This document shows positions 42,049 to 50,751 of a DNA stretch of 52,334 nucleotides, in pieces; within the stretch, counting starts at the first letter, position 1, and each line of letters opens with the position of its first letter. Location: the IMG/VR virus record IMGVR_UViG_3300049491_000673, positions 1 through 52,334 of that record; one strand, given 5' to 3'. Source of the DNA: a virus. The notes under the pieces were generated by a model. It ran no database searches and was not told the origin of the DNA. It saw nothing but the letters and a program-made list of their open reading frames with translations. The position numbers were made by a program, and so were the translations under genes.

Positions 42049-42130
42049 CCCCAAAAATTCGTTCAATTTTTTTTTACGACTCGACTGCGCTTCGCTCGTC
42101 TCGTCTAAAAAATTGAACGAATTTTTGGGG
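42049..42130. repeat. Perfect 24-bp inverted repeat
   Basis: Left arm 42049-42072 (CCCCAAAAATTCGTTCAA then six T) and right arm 42107-42130 are perfect inverted copies around a 34-base GC-richer loop that can itself pair (ACGA with TCGT). The outer ends are C4/G4 and the arms AT-rich, with nine T after the left arm. It could extrude as a cruciform or act as a bidirectional terminator. Confidence 0.85.
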
Positions 42131-42160
42131 CATGAAGTGCAAGGAAGTAAGGGAAGAAGA

Positions 42161-42208
42161 GTCCGAGCCACGGGTCTCGGACAAATAGAGTCGACCTAGT
42201 CGGTCGAC
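42161..42208 (+). repeat. Two tandem hairpins
   Basis: GTCCGAG (42161-42167) pairs with CTCGGAC (42176-42182). GTCGACC (42190-42196) pairs with GGTCGAC (42202-42208) around TAGTC. Both would form in rightward RNA upstream of the terminase genes. Confidence 0.55.
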
Positions 42209-42292
42209 AAAGACTAAAGGTCGAAGGAGGAGATCAAAGTCAGTGGTAGACCTTGGGACTCCTAATTGCTATGACGGGGGTATAAGCCCCCC

Positions 42293-42334
42293 ATTCTGGA
42301 CTGAGGTGGGCTGCATTAATATGACTCCCAGAAT
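42293..42334 (+). terminator. Terminator-like hairpin with T-rich tail
   Basis: ATTCTGG (42293-42299) pairs with CCAGAAT (42328-42334), followed by TTTTATATATA. The 28-base loop makes it weak. It would separate early transcripts from the late operon. Confidence 0.4.
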
Positions 42335-42418
42335 TTTTATATATAAAAAATTTATACCACTCCTATTCTCGTGAGTCAGTAGCAGGGCGTCCTCCTGAAT
42401 CAGAATGATGGTGTAGAA

Positions 42419-43195
42419 ATGGCCGGGCATCCCAACCGAGAAATTCAAGTTGATTCAGACCTCGAAGAGAACCTGAGTCAGATCATCGATGCTATGCCGA
42501 ATCTGGTCAAGGAGGCAGAGGAGAAGCAGCGACAGGAGCTGGATAAGGCAAAGCGGCCAGAGTTGACTCGAATCGCGCAGTTGATCTTGCAGATGGATGC
42601 AAGGGCGATTAGCAGCAGTGAGAGTCAGGAGATGGAGATCAAGAGTGAGTCGAGGAGGAAGTTGGCGGCGAGCCTCGGCTGCACGGCGGATGATCTGCAG
42701 TCAGTAGTGGATTCGTATGGAGAAGATCACTGGCAAGAGATGGTGCTGGAGGAGAGAGTCAGACACGGAATTGCCAGTACGGATATGCGGGACATCAGCT
42801 GGGACAGGCTGGAGTCAGCTACGCTGAAGAAGCTACTGCTGTTGGTGGATGCGAATAAAGTGGGAACGGTGCAAGAGTTATTGCAGATCGCGACCGCAGC
42901 CAACAAGGCGAATCGAGGGCAGCGATCCTCTTCGAGTCAAGGTGCTGGAGGGTTCAATGTACAGCAGAATAATGTCTATTTGCCTGGTAGTCCTGCTGAT
43001 GGTGTTCTGCCTGGAGGTAATCTCGGGAAGATTCATCTCAATCTGGGTCCTAGAGTCGTTCGACAGATAGAGGCGAGTCGGAATATTGATATGACGGGCG
43101 CTCCGGAGTTTGAGGGAAGGAAGCTGGATTCTATTGAGATGCTGGACCTTAAGCAAGTTCAACAGGCCATTACGGATGTGGAGACGCAGAAGTGA
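42419..43195 (+). CDS. Putative small terminase subunit
   Basis: 258 aa. It directly precedes the large terminase gene (GTGA overlap), the usual place of the small subunit that recognises phage DNA. N-terminal helices (LEENLSQIIDAMPNLVKEAEEKQRQELDKAKRPEL), a helical centre, then a Gly/Asn/Gln-rich linker (QGAGGFNVQQNNVYLPGSPADGVLPGG) and a short helical C-terminus that may contact the large subunit. The ATG has only a weak Shine-Dalgarno. The assignment is by position; the sequence motif is not diagnostic. Confidence 0.6.
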   Translation: MAGHPNREIQVDSDLEENLSQIIDAMPNLVKEAEEKQRQELDKAKRPELTRIAQLILQMDARAISSSESQEMEIKSESRRKLAASLGCTADDLQSVVDSYGEDHWQEMVLEERVRHGIASTDMRDISWDRLESATLKKLLLLVDANKVGTVQELLQIATAANKANRGQRSSSSQGAGGFNVQQNNVYLPGSPADGVLPGGNLGKIHLNLGPRVVRQIEASRNIDMTGAPEFEGRKLDSIEMLDLKQVQQAITDVETQK

Positions 43196-44736
43196 CTCAG
43201 GAAGTCACATTAAACAAGCATGAATTGCTAATGGCGATTCGTAAAGAGTGCGTCATGTTCTTGGCATTCTATCTTGGTGAGGAGTTGACTCTCACAGTTC
43301 CAGAGTTCCACATAGAAATTTGGGACGAGTTGCTGGAGATACTGGATCAGGTGAATCAACCTGACCAAGTGATCGGGCATTTGCAGAAGTTGTTTGCAGT
43401 GCCCAGAGAGCACAGTAAATCAACTCTAGCAAAGCTGGCTGTCATCTTATTCATGAGATACAGTCCATTTCGATTCACGATGTACGTGTCCAAAACGAAT
43501 ACGGTGGCCATGCAGGCCATCAAGGACATTATCATGTGGCTAAAGAGTCCACAAGAGCAGGAGTTGTATGGCCCAGTCACGATGGTGAAGAGTAATGAGA
43601 CAGAGTCCCTGTGGATTCTAATCATCTTCCTGGCAGATGGAAGGACACAGAAGCGGATCATTTTCAAAGCGATGGGTTCGAATCAACAGGTTCGTGGCAC
43701 CCTGATCGAAAACATGCGTCCTGAGTTAATTATTCTGGATGATATCGAGGACTTGGACACGGCTGATGATGGGATTCAGCAGAAGAAGCTGAATGAGTGG
43801 GTCATGGGCAGCTTGCTGAAGGCCAGCGCACGTCGCTCTGTGCGAGTGTTCGTCGGAAACATGATTCGAAGCACAACACTCTTGGCGAAGTTGAGTAAGG
43901 ATCCAGAGTGGAATCCAACAGTGTTCGGTGCTTTGGTGAAGGACAAGGTGACGGGCAAGCTGCAAGCACTGTGGGAAGGTCGATGGACAGTCGCTGCGTT
44001 GCTCAAGGATTATATGAGTTATCGTCGACTCGGACTTGGACATGTGTGGGAAGCAGAGATGATGAATCTTGCTGCTGACACGTTGTTAGCCATGAATCTG
44101 GATGGATCAGTGATTGTGCCAGACATAAATCCAGAGGAGTTGACAGCTGGATTCATTTGCCTTGATCCTGCATTCGGACAGAATTCGTGGAATGATGAGT
44201 CAGCGATTACAGTTCACGTGCGCAAACACGGAGTAGGGATACCTATTGTCTGCGATTCGAGGAAAGGGAGATGGACAGAGAGCCAAGTGTTCGACGAGAT
44301 GATGGCACTAAGCTATTACTGGAATCTGGCGACATGGACTATCGAAGCGGCGGCAGCCCAGAAACTCCTGATTCCACTCTTCCGACTCTTTTGCATCGAG
44401 AGAGGGATGCCACCCGACACCTTCACGATTCTCCCTATGACTGGTGGGCAGGAAGCGAAGAGCAGTAGAATCAATGCGTTCCGCCAATCCATCGCAAGTA
44501 AAAGTTACGGTTTGACAGAAAGCCAAATCGAACTCAAGCTAAGGCTGGAGGAATACTCTCCGGATACGAAAGTGCACGATGACTTGTGCGATTCAGGAGC
44601 TTTCGGTCCAATCGTATGGAACATGTACGGTCAGATGATCGAGAGTCAAGGCGTGCAGAGCATGGCTGGAAGGCTCATGCAAGTCAGGAATCAGAACACA
44701 ATGAATCTAGGAGAGCGCGATGTCTGTCTATTCTAA
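43192..44736 (+). CDS. Large terminase subunit (T7-like packaging motor)
   Basis: 514 aa, GTG start at 43192 with GGAGACGCAGAA upstream. The ATPase has Walker A VPREHSKST (70-78, the PRxxxKS form of T7-like terminases) and Walker B LIILDDIED (179-187). The nuclease has CLDPAFG (D325), WTIEAAAAQ (E385) and VHDDLCDSGAF (D463, D464). It pumps DNA into the prohead and cuts it. Its last 17 bases overlap the portal gene. The closest known packaging relatives should help predict the genome ends. Confidence 0.85.
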   Translation: MTQEVTLNKHELLMAIRKECVMFLAFYLGEELTLTVPEFHIEIWDELLEILDQVNQPDQVIGHLQKLFAVPREHSKSTLAKLAVILFMRYSPFRFTMYVSKTNTVAMQAIKDIIMWLKSPQEQELYGPVTMVKSNETESLWILIIFLADGRTQKRIIFKAMGSNQQVRGTLIENMRPELIILDDIEDLDTADDGIQQKKLNEWVMGSLLKASARRSVRVFVGNMIRSTTLLAKLSKDPEWNPTVFGALVKDKVTGKLQALWEGRWTVAALLKDYMSYRRLGLGHVWEAEMMNLAADTLLAMNLDGSVIVPDINPEELTAGFICLDPAFGQNSWNDESAITVHVRKHGVGIPIVCDSRKGRWTESQVFDEMMALSYYWNLATWTIEAAAAQKLLIPLFRLFCIERGMPPDTFTILPMTGGQEAKSSRINAFRQSIASKSYGLTESQIELKLRLEEYSPDTKVHDDLCDSGAFGPIVWNMYGQMIESQGVQSMAGRLMQVRNQNTMNLGERDVCLF

Positions 44737-46717
44737 TGCAAGCGAGCAGAATCTGAAGCCAGCGAAGATTGTGCTGGCGAATTCGAATGGACTCCTGAGC
44801 AAATTGACGGAAGATCAGTACAGTGATCTGAAGGATTATCTGCTGGGCCGTCTCACAAGTGGCAATGTGAATCGAAGCATTCGTTTGACGAGGTACTCTC
44901 GCATCGACCGAATGATCTCCACATGGCAGAAGTTGACTCCAGAGGACAGTCAACGCGAGATTGTGGAGGACAACACGGGCAAGAATCAGGCTCTGCCCAT
45001 GAACCTTCCGATTCTGGCTGCTCACCTGGACGACACGTGTGCGTTCTACGGCGAAGTGTTCTCGAGTCACAGCCGTGACTTCTACACGGTTCCGCCGAAG
45101 ATTCTCTCCGAGCCGACGAAGGCTCTGGCGGAGAAGATGAACAAGGATACGAAGAGTCGAAAATACTACAAGGAACTCGTGTCCGGCCTTCGGAGTCTGA
45201 TTAAGTACAATCTCGGTGGCTACGCAGTCAGATGGGAGGAAGGTGGAGGGCAAGGGGAACTGGCCGAACCGGGCAATCGAATCGAATCTATCGACATGTA
45301 CAACTATCTCTGGGATACCACGGTGCTGGATCCCAGTAAGATTCCGACTGAAGCCGAGTGGGCAGCCAGGGCGACGACGAAGAATCGCATGTGGCTAGAG
45401 CGTGGACAGCTCAACGGGCGGCTGGAGAACGTCGAGAAGGTGCTGTATCCGGATTCGAACACGCTGGCGGAGCGTGAGAGGGCCTATCCGAGCAATGCGC
45501 CGGTAGTGAACGGGAGCATGGGCAGGTACTATAAGCAACCGCCGACCTATGTTGGACTCAGCATGGATGCTACGGACGATCACACGGCCGCTGGGCTCAG
45601 TGCTCCGAACTGGGAGTCCTACGGTCTGTCTCTGGATTCAGAGGGCACCACTCCAATACCCGGCATCGAGGTAGTGGAGATGTACTGCTGGCTGAATCCG
45701 GATCAGTTCGGCCTAATGACTCCCACACAGAGCGGGACTCCGGACCCAAGTCAGCTTGGTGTGGATGCCAATGGGGAGAGCTACAGCCTCTGGAGATTCA
45801 CCATCGTAGGCTCCTGTGAGATCTGCAAGGCTGAACCAGTCAATGGAATCAGCGGTTCACAGCCTGAGATACCACATTATCTCGGATTCATGAGCGTGGA
45901 TGACATGAAAGAGGCACAGAGGAGTGTCATGGAGTTGCTGAAGCCCTTTCAGCGATTCAGTTCCTTCCTGTTTAACATCTTTGTGGCCGGCGCGAGGAAG
46001 AATATATGGGGACTCAAAGGCTACGACCCCACCATGTTCGACATCACAAAGATCAAACAGGGTGATGTGGCCGGATTCCTGGCCTCTATGCAGCCTGGGA
46101 GGGACGTGCGGACGGGTCTGATGACTCTGGATTCGAGCACAGGAACGGACAAGACGATGGAGATGTTGGATGGAGTCATGAATGTGACTCAGAAACTCTT
46201 TCCCAGCCAGTCTTTGCCGTCGCAAGTGGCCGGAATTGATCGTGCGGTGAAGAATCAAGTGGCGGCTGTGATGCAAGGGGCGGTCCGACGGCTCTCCATG
46301 ATTGCGAAGATCATGGATTCTGACATTATGGGTCCGATGCGGCTCCAGTGCTATCGGAATTTGAGTGTGAATGACTCTGAAGGGCTTCAGGGACTCAAAG
46401 AAGAGGACGTTGCGAAGGTTCTGGGTTCCGGATTGAACCAGTTGAACCGAGAATCGGTCGCCAGCGAGGTCAAGGAGATGATCTATGCTGTGATTCAGAA
46501 TCCAGAAGCGTCTCAGACCTATGATGTGGCCGGATTGATGAACTACTGGAGTCAAATGATGGATGCACCCAGTGATTTGGGTGAATTCGTCAAGACTCCG
46601 CCTCCGGCTGCCGCAGCAGGGGCTATTGGGCCTGATGGGCAGCCGATCGCGGCTCCTGGAGTCATGGACGCAAGCGGATTGGCTGGTGGTCAGCCAGTGC
46701 AGGTGCCTGGCATCTGA
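44720..46717 (+). CDS. Portal (head-tail connector) protein
   Basis: 665 aa, with TAGGAGAGCGCG before the ATG. Position after the large terminase and before the scaffold, large size and helical central part (DDMKEAQRSVMELLKPFQRFSSFLFNIFV, ...SQVAGIDRAVKNQVAAVMQGAVRRLSMIAKIM) fit a podovirus portal. The C-terminus is a Pro/Gly/Ala tail (PPPAAAAGAIGPDGQPIAAPG). It is longer than T7 gp8 (536 aa), with probable insertions in the outer wing. It forms the dodecameric channel for DNA. Confidence 0.75.
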   Translation: MSVYSNASEQNLKPAKIVLANSNGLLSKLTEDQYSDLKDYLLGRLTSGNVNRSIRLTRYSRIDRMISTWQKLTPEDSQREIVEDNTGKNQALPMNLPILAAHLDDTCAFYGEVFSSHSRDFYTVPPKILSEPTKALAEKMNKDTKSRKYYKELVSGLRSLIKYNLGGYAVRWEEGGGQGELAEPGNRIESIDMYNYLWDTTVLDPSKIPTEAEWAARATTKNRMWLERGQLNGRLENVEKVLYPDSNTLAERERAYPSNAPVVNGSMGRYYKQPPTYVGLSMDATDDHTAAGLSAPNWESYGLSLDSEGTTPIPGIEVVEMYCWLNPDQFGLMTPTQSGTPDPSQLGVDANGESYSLWRFTIVGSCEICKAEPVNGISGSQPEIPHYLGFMSVDDMKEAQRSVMELLKPFQRFSSFLFNIFVAGARKNIWGLKGYDPTMFDITKIKQGDVAGFLASMQPGRDVRTGLMTLDSSTGTDKTMEMLDGVMNVTQKLFPSQSLPSQVAGIDRAVKNQVAAVMQGAVRRLSMIAKIMDSDIMGPMRLQCYRNLSVNDSEGLQGLKEEDVAKVLGSGLNQLNRESVASEVKEMIYAVIQNPEASQTYDVAGLMNYWSQMMDAPSDLGEFVKTPPPAAAAGAIGPDGQPIAAPGVMDASGLAGGQPVQVPGI

Positions 46718-46734
46718 TTCAAGCGGTCCCCGGA

Positions 46735-46758
46735 GACCGAACGCGCCAGCGTTCGGTC
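46735..46758 (+). terminator. 10-bp perfect hairpin between portal and 85-aa gene
   Basis: GACCGAACGC (46735-46744) and GCGTTCGGTC (46749-46758) pair around GCCA; GGTCCCC upstream and GGAGACC downstream can extend it with small bulges. No T-run follows, and the capsid genes must still be read, so it is more likely an mRNA-processing or attenuation site. Confidence 0.5.
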
Positions 46759-46796
46759 GAGGAGACCTATACGAAGGACATAGGGGAAACAGAGTC

Positions 46797-47054
46797 ATGA
46801 ATCTCAGAGAAGTATTTAGCGAGTTGAGTGAGGAGGACAAGACCAGTGTTGCGAAGGCGATTCTGGTTTTGAACAATACTGGATTCCTGAACGAGATCAG
46901 CATCCAGAACAAGGAGCACATGCTGTCGGCGGTCAGGGAAGTGGCGCATCAAGGTGATTCGCACCGCTTCACGGCTGGCTGTGTGAGGTTTAATATGATG
47001 GAGGAGTTCCTTCGCACCCTCCATGATCTCACGAGTCACCTGGACAAGGAATAG
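46797..47054 (+). CDS. Hypothetical virion/assembly protein, 85 aa
   Basis: Start chosen at the ATG at 46797 (AGGGGAAACAGAGTC upstream); the frame extends back into the portal gene but is not coding there. Helical and acidic (MNLREVFSELSEEDKTSVAKAILVLNN...). It lies between portal and scaffold, so it may help prohead assembly. No family is recognised. Confidence 0.6.
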   Translation: MNLREVFSELSEEDKTSVAKAILVLNNTGFLNEISIQNKEHMLSAVREVAHQGDSHRFTAGCVRFNMMEEFLRTLHDLTSHLDKE

Positions 47055-47113
47055 CGGTTTAGTAAGGTATATTGAGTCAAGATTGGAACCTCAAAACGGA
47101 AGGCACGAGTGAA

Positions 47114-48001
47114 ATGGCAATATTCTCGAATATGTTTGGCGGCGGAGGCCAACAGCAGAATCAACAAGGGAATGGGCAGGGGAGCGACCAGGGCGGCACC
47201 GGGAATGGTGATATGAATCAAAACAGCGACCAGGGTATGTACGACGATGGCACCGAGGACAATGGACTCGAGATCTTCGGCGAATTGTTCAGCGAGGACG
47301 ATGGTGACGGCGGTGATGGCACTGGTGATGATCAGAATCAGAACCAGAATCAAAATCAAAATCAAAACCAGAACCAAAACCAGAATCAGAACCAGGGCGC
47401 CGGCGAGACCGACGAGCAGAAGATCGCCAAGGAGGTTCAGACTCTCTGGAATGCGATGACGGTGCCGGAAACGGTGATTCCGGAGAACTTCGATCCTACA
47501 GACCCCAAGCAGCTACGTGATGTGCTGGTGAAGTCGAATCAGGCGGCGGCACAACAGGTGATGGCCATGGTGTTCAAGCCCATGCAGGCGAGTCTGACGG
47601 CCTTCGCGAAGGATATTCGGCAGGAGCTGCAGGCTGGATTCCAGCAATATGGCAACCAGACCGGCGCACAGCAGGCACTGGAAACGATCGTGCCAGAGGT
47701 TCGAGATCCGAATCTCAAAGGCTTGGTCAATAGTCTGTTCTCCCAGGGCCAGAAGAAGTTCCCGAAGAATCCGACGCAGGCTGCTCAGGCCGTGCGCAAG
47801 GCACTCGATGTGATGGGAATCACAGGGCGTCAGAGTGGATCGGACCCTTCCAGGGGGGATTCTAACAACAGCCAGGGAGGGACGTTCAAGACTGGCAAGG
47901 ATGCGCTGGATATGTTTTTGCCGATGCCCAAGCGGCCCCAGAATGATCAGCAGAATCGCAATCAAGGCGGCACCGGGAATCAGAACCAGAACCGTCGGTG
48001 A
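47114..48001 (+). CDS. Capsid scaffolding protein with Gln-Asn repeat
   Basis: 295 aa from the ATG at 47114 (CGGAAGGCACGAGTGAA upstream); a TTG at 47072 in the same frame is less likely. The N-terminal 100 residues are Gly/Gln/Asn/Asp-rich with an uninterrupted Gln-Asn tract of 21 residues (47333-47395). Then come helical segments (IAKEVQTLWNAMTVPETVIPENFDP, TAFAKDIRQELQAGFQQYG) and a C-terminal Gln/Asn/Arg-rich tail. Position before the major capsid gene and composition fit a scaffold that is lost during maturation. Confidence 0.65.
   Translation: MAIFSNMFGGGGQQQNQQGNGQGSDQGGTGNGDMNQNSDQGMYDDGTEDNGLEIFGELFSEDDGDGGDGTGDDQNQNQNQNQNQNQNQNQNQNQGAGETDEQKIAKEVQTLWNAMTVPETVIPENFDPTDPKQLRDVLVKSNQAAAQQVMAMVFKPMQASLTAFAKDIRQELQAGFQQYGNQTGAQQALETIVPEVRDPNLKGLVNSLFSQGQKKFPKNPTQAAQAVRKALDVMGITGRQSGSDPSRGDSNNSQGGTFKTGKDALDMFLPMPKRPQNDQQNRNQGGTGNQNQNRR
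47333..47395 (+). repeat. Hexanucleotide Gln-Asn coding repeat
   Basis: Twenty-one codons alternate CAG/CAA and AAT/AAC. Synonymous changes interrupt the DNA repeat while the peptide is perfectly periodic. Slippage-prone in principle; such polar tracts make flexible linkers. Confidence 0.75.
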
Positions 48002-48010
48002 TGTCTGCTG

Positions 48011-48047
48011 GCGGTGGTTAAGGACGTGAGTCACCCTTAACCACCGC
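48011..48047 (+). terminator. 13-bp perfect hairpin between scaffold and capsid genes
   Basis: GCGGTGGTTAAGG (48011-48023) and CCTTAACCACCGC (48035-48047) pair perfectly around 11 bases. Only AATTTCCC follows. It may cap the 3' end of upstream mRNA or set the relative amount of capsid transcript. Confidence 0.55.
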
Positions 48048-48156
48048 AATTTCCCTAGCGTTGGAGTCAGACAAGAGTTACGTTCAATTGGTAAGTAAAT
48101 CCCTGCGAACCGGACCAAGGTCCACGATTCAAACGCGAAACGCAAAGGAGATTCAA

Positions 48157-49353
48157 ATGGCCGTTCGCGGAGTTTTTGCAAGTCACTCCGGTATCATCGG
48201 AGATCGAAGGGCGGATTTGTCCGCTCGAGTCCTCATGAACATGCCCGGCGGCTCTGCTCCGCTTCTGGCTCTTTCGTCCGGAATGCCGTCGTCGCCGGCG
48301 AATGACACGGCGTTCAGCTGGATCGAGGATTCGCATATCAGCGGCAATACCACGGTCGTCGGCACAGTCGGCTCGGGTGCGGTGACTGTTGTGGTTGCTG
48401 ATTCGAACATCTGGGTGCCCAACAGCATCATCATGAACCAGGCGACCGGCGAATACATGCTCGTGACTTCGGTCAACGGGAACAGCATCGGAATCCTTCG
48501 TGGCCTCGCCGGTACAACGGCAGCGGCTCTGACGAACGCCGATGCGCTTCAGTCAATCGGCTCTGGATTCGAAGAGGGCGGCGGAAAACCGACTCCTGTC
48601 AGCCAGCGCGGCGCCAGCATCACGAACTACGTCCAGATTTTCAAGAACGGCTGGGCGATCACCGGCACGGCGCAATCGATCGACTTCGTGACCGGCAGCC
48701 AGATGGCGATGAATCGCGAACAGGCGGCCGCCTATCACGCGGAGGACATCGAACGTGCGTTCTTCTGGGGCAAGAAGGATGTGCGGACCGTCAACAACAA
48801 GCAGTTCCGACTCACCAACGGCGTGCTCTCTCAGATCGCCAGCTACGGCGGACTCGTGTCGCCGGCGAACTACGGCGGTACTCCTGGTGCGATGGCTCTG
48901 GCTGGACTCCAGACCTTCATGCGGCAGATTTTCGACAAGCGCGTCAAGGGCTTGCCGAACGAGCGCATCGCGTTCTGTGGTTCGATCGTGCTGGAACTGA
49001 TTCAGAACATGGTGCTGAAAGACACCACGTATCAGATCACGGCCAACGAGAACAGCTACGGGATTCAGGTGACCACCCTGAACTTCTTCAACGGCCAGCT
49101 GAAGCTCGTGACTCATCCGCTGATGGTCGAAAACGCGACCTGGCAGCACGAGCTCTACGTCCTGCATCCCGGACTGATTCGAAAGCGGATCAAGCGCGAC
49201 TCGTGGTCGGAGGAGTTTTCGCCGCAGAAGCAGAACAACAACGGCATCGATGCGACCGAGGGCTATATCGCGATCGAACTGGGATTCGAGCTCAAGGGCG
49301 CCGCTTGCATGGGCATCATGCGGAACATCCAGACCGCGGTGAAGTCCTTCTAG
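48157..49353 (+). CDS. Major capsid protein (SU10/DUF5309-like, HK97 fold)
   Basis: 398 aa from the ATG at 48157, which follows AAAGGAGATTCAA, a very strong signal; a TTG further upstream is spurious. NYVQIFKNGWAITGTAQSIDFVTG, REQAAAYHAEDIERAFFWGKKDV and the C-terminal TEGYIAIELGFELKGAACMGIMRNI match the pattern of DUF5309 (SU10-type) capsid proteins. Codons are markedly C-ending, as expected for the most abundant protein. Hairpins flank it on both sides. Confidence 0.8.
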   Translation: MAVRGVFASHSGIIGDRRADLSARVLMNMPGGSAPLLALSSGMPSSPANDTAFSWIEDSHISGNTTVVGTVGSGAVTVVVADSNIWVPNSIIMNQATGEYMLVTSVNGNSIGILRGLAGTTAAALTNADALQSIGSGFEEGGGKPTPVSQRGASITNYVQIFKNGWAITGTAQSIDFVTGSQMAMNREQAAAYHAEDIERAFFWGKKDVRTVNNKQFRLTNGVLSQIASYGGLVSPANYGGTPGAMALAGLQTFMRQIFDKRVKGLPNERIAFCGSIVLELIQNMVLKDTTYQITANENSYGIQVTTLNFFNGQLKLVTHPLMVENATWQHELYVLHPGLIRKRIKRDSWSEEFSPQKQNNNGIDATEGYIAIELGFELKGAACMGIMRNIQTAVKSF

Positions 49354-49388
49354 TTCGGCGGCGAAGGTTCGAGGGCTGAATCGCCGAA
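49354..49388 (+). repeat. Hairpin immediately after the capsid stop
   Basis: TTCGGCG (49354-49360) pairs with CGCCGAA (49382-49388). It is the first of two stems after the capsid gene. Confidence 0.5.
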
Positions 49389-49390
49389 TA

Positions 49391-49429
49391 GCTGGGTCTG
49401 CTGCTTCCTGAGGTTCAAGCAGACCCAGC
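49391..49429 (+). terminator. 12-bp perfect hairpin after the capsid gene
   Basis: GCTGGGTCTGCT (49391-49402) and AGCAGACCCAGC (49418-49429) pair around 15 bases. No T-run follows. Likely limits read-through or stabilises the capsid mRNA. Confidence 0.55.
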
Positions 49430-49471
49430 GTCCCTCGTGAATCTCACATAGAGTTCAAAGGAATAGGGGAA

Positions 49472-50014
49472 ATGAATAGCTATAGGCACAGAGAGTTCAT
49501 GCGATTCCAGATCGGCGAGTGGGAGTTCAACGACTTCGTGCTCACGATTCCGGACGAGAACGACAACTACAGGTTCTTGGAACTGCTGTCCAAGCAACCG
49601 CGACTCGATCAGCTCCAGATCGTCGAATTCAATCCGGAGGCCGAGCGCCTGGCGAACATCAGCATGGCCGAGCGATTCGACGCAGCACGAGGACGTATCG
49701 GCAAGCAACAGGTGTTCAAGGGCGGCGCCCAGGATTCAACCGGCATGGTTGACGGTCCGAAGGACGGAAGTGCTGTGGCTCGGCAGCAGTTGCTGGCAGA
49801 GCAGGCTGAGACTGATCGTCTGGAGAAGCTGCGGATTCAGAATGAAGCAGCGCAGTTGGCGGCCGACAAGGCGAAGCGCGACGAGTTCATGGCGGAGCAG
49901 GCAGAGAAGGAGCGACTCGCCAAGGAAGAAGCATCGGCAGCGGCGGCGGAGCAGGCGGCGAAGGACGAAGCGGCCAAGAAGGCGGCTGCTGGAATCATCG
50001 CGTCCAAGAAGTAA
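49472..50014 (+). CDS. Coiled-coil virion/assembly protein, 180 aa
   Basis: 180 aa; AATAGGGGAA precedes the ATG. The N-terminal about 85 residues are globular (RHREFMRFQIGEWEFNDFVLTIPDENDNYRFLELLSKQPRLDQLQIVEFNPEAERLA). Residues about 100-175 are one long Ala/Glu/Lys-rich helix (coiled coil). Between capsid and neck genes, it could be a head-completion or minor head protein. No family is recognised. Confidence 0.6.
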   Translation: MNSYRHREFMRFQIGEWEFNDFVLTIPDENDNYRFLELLSKQPRLDQLQIVEFNPEAERLANISMAERFDAARGRIGKQQVFKGGAQDSTGMVDGPKDGSAVARQQLLAEQAETDRLEKLRIQNEAAQLAADKAKRDEFMAEQAEKERLAKEEASAAAAEQAAKDEAAKKAAAGIIASKK

Positions 50015-50043
50015 GCTTGCAGGTGAGCTAGTCGGAGTCGCAG

Positions 50044-50733
50044 ATGACCACATTCAGTCAAATGGTTGATGAACTGGTGCTGGAACATCTGCGACCCGAT
50101 TTGAAAACCAGTATTTGTGCCTATCTGAATCAAACAATACGGGAAGTGCATTCCGACAAGAACGGAATCCCGATTCTGTTTAATTCAAATAGGAACGAGC
50201 TGGATTACACAGTGACTGTACTGCCGGTCGTATGGCCGATTCCATCCGTGCCACGGTTCCAGAAACTTGACACGGCGTACTATCCGGAGAGCGGGCGGTA
50301 TGCTAAGGAGCGGGCTCTGAGTCGGGCTTACGATAATGGAGTTGGATCAGACGATGCCTATTGGTATCGATCGGGCCAGAACATCGTTTTCAATGGAGTT
50401 CTGGTTGGGAATCATATCTATCTGGCATGGTTTGAGTTCCCACGGCAACTGCTGTATTATGCTGTTGCGGATCGTCCAGCCACCTACGATGTGGAGAATG
50501 ATTCATACACCTATCTCCCTGCATACGATGTGGATGCAACGACTCGCGAAGACGCGGTAAACAAGACGGATAATTGGCTCCTGACTCGTTGGCCAGAGAT
50601 GATGAAACAGGGAGTCAGGTCTAAGATCTTCTCCAGGCTCGGGGAGGATGTGAGAGCGAAAACGAACTATTCGCTCTATGAGTCGCAGCGTGCTGGACTC
50701 ATCGGTTCCGAGCAATATAACTTGAACGGTTAA
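50044..50733 (+). CDS. Neck / head-to-tail adaptor (tail tubular protein A-like)
   Basis: 229 aa; TCGGAGTCGCAG precedes the ATG. Size, helical N-terminus (MVDELVLEHLRPDLKTSICAYLNQTIREVHSD) and helical C-terminal part (...DNWLLTRWPEMMKQGVRSKIFSRLGEDVRAKTNYSLYESQRAGLIG) fit the adaptor ring under the portal (T7 gp11 / P22 gp4 class). It connects the portal to the nozzle protein encoded at 4306. Confidence 0.65.
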   Translation: MTTFSQMVDELVLEHLRPDLKTSICAYLNQTIREVHSDKNGIPILFNSNRNELDYTVTVLPVVWPIPSVPRFQKLDTAYYPESGRYAKERALSRAYDNGVGSDDAYWYRSGQNIVFNGVLVGNHIYLAWFEFPRQLLYYAVADRPATYDVENDSYTYLPAYDVDATTREDAVNKTDNWLLTRWPEMMKQGVRSKIFSRLGEDVRAKTNYSLYESQRAGLIGSEQYNLNG

Positions 50734-50751
50734 CCTCCAAAGGAGAATCAA

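Larger units (their letters stand above)
41893..42418. other. Structure-rich non-coding region before the late genes
   Basis: 526 bp without a convincing gene. In order: four 21-bp-spaced repeats and an inverted copy (41908-41997), a perfect 24-bp inverted repeat (42049-42130), two GC-rich hairpins (42161-42208), a GGGGG/CCCCC hairpin (42276-42291) and an AT-rich stretch with a terminator-like hairpin (42293-42334). About ten GANTC sites lie in it. Iterons beside AT-rich and palindromic DNA are the usual build of a replication origin. Early-to-late transcription control is the main alternative. Confidence 0.6.

Noticed and set aside
47072-47113. TTG start for the scaffold and a similar TTG start (48061) for the capsid gene
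   Set aside because: ATG codons downstream have much better ribosome sites, and the extra N-terminal residues come from intergenic or hairpin DNA.
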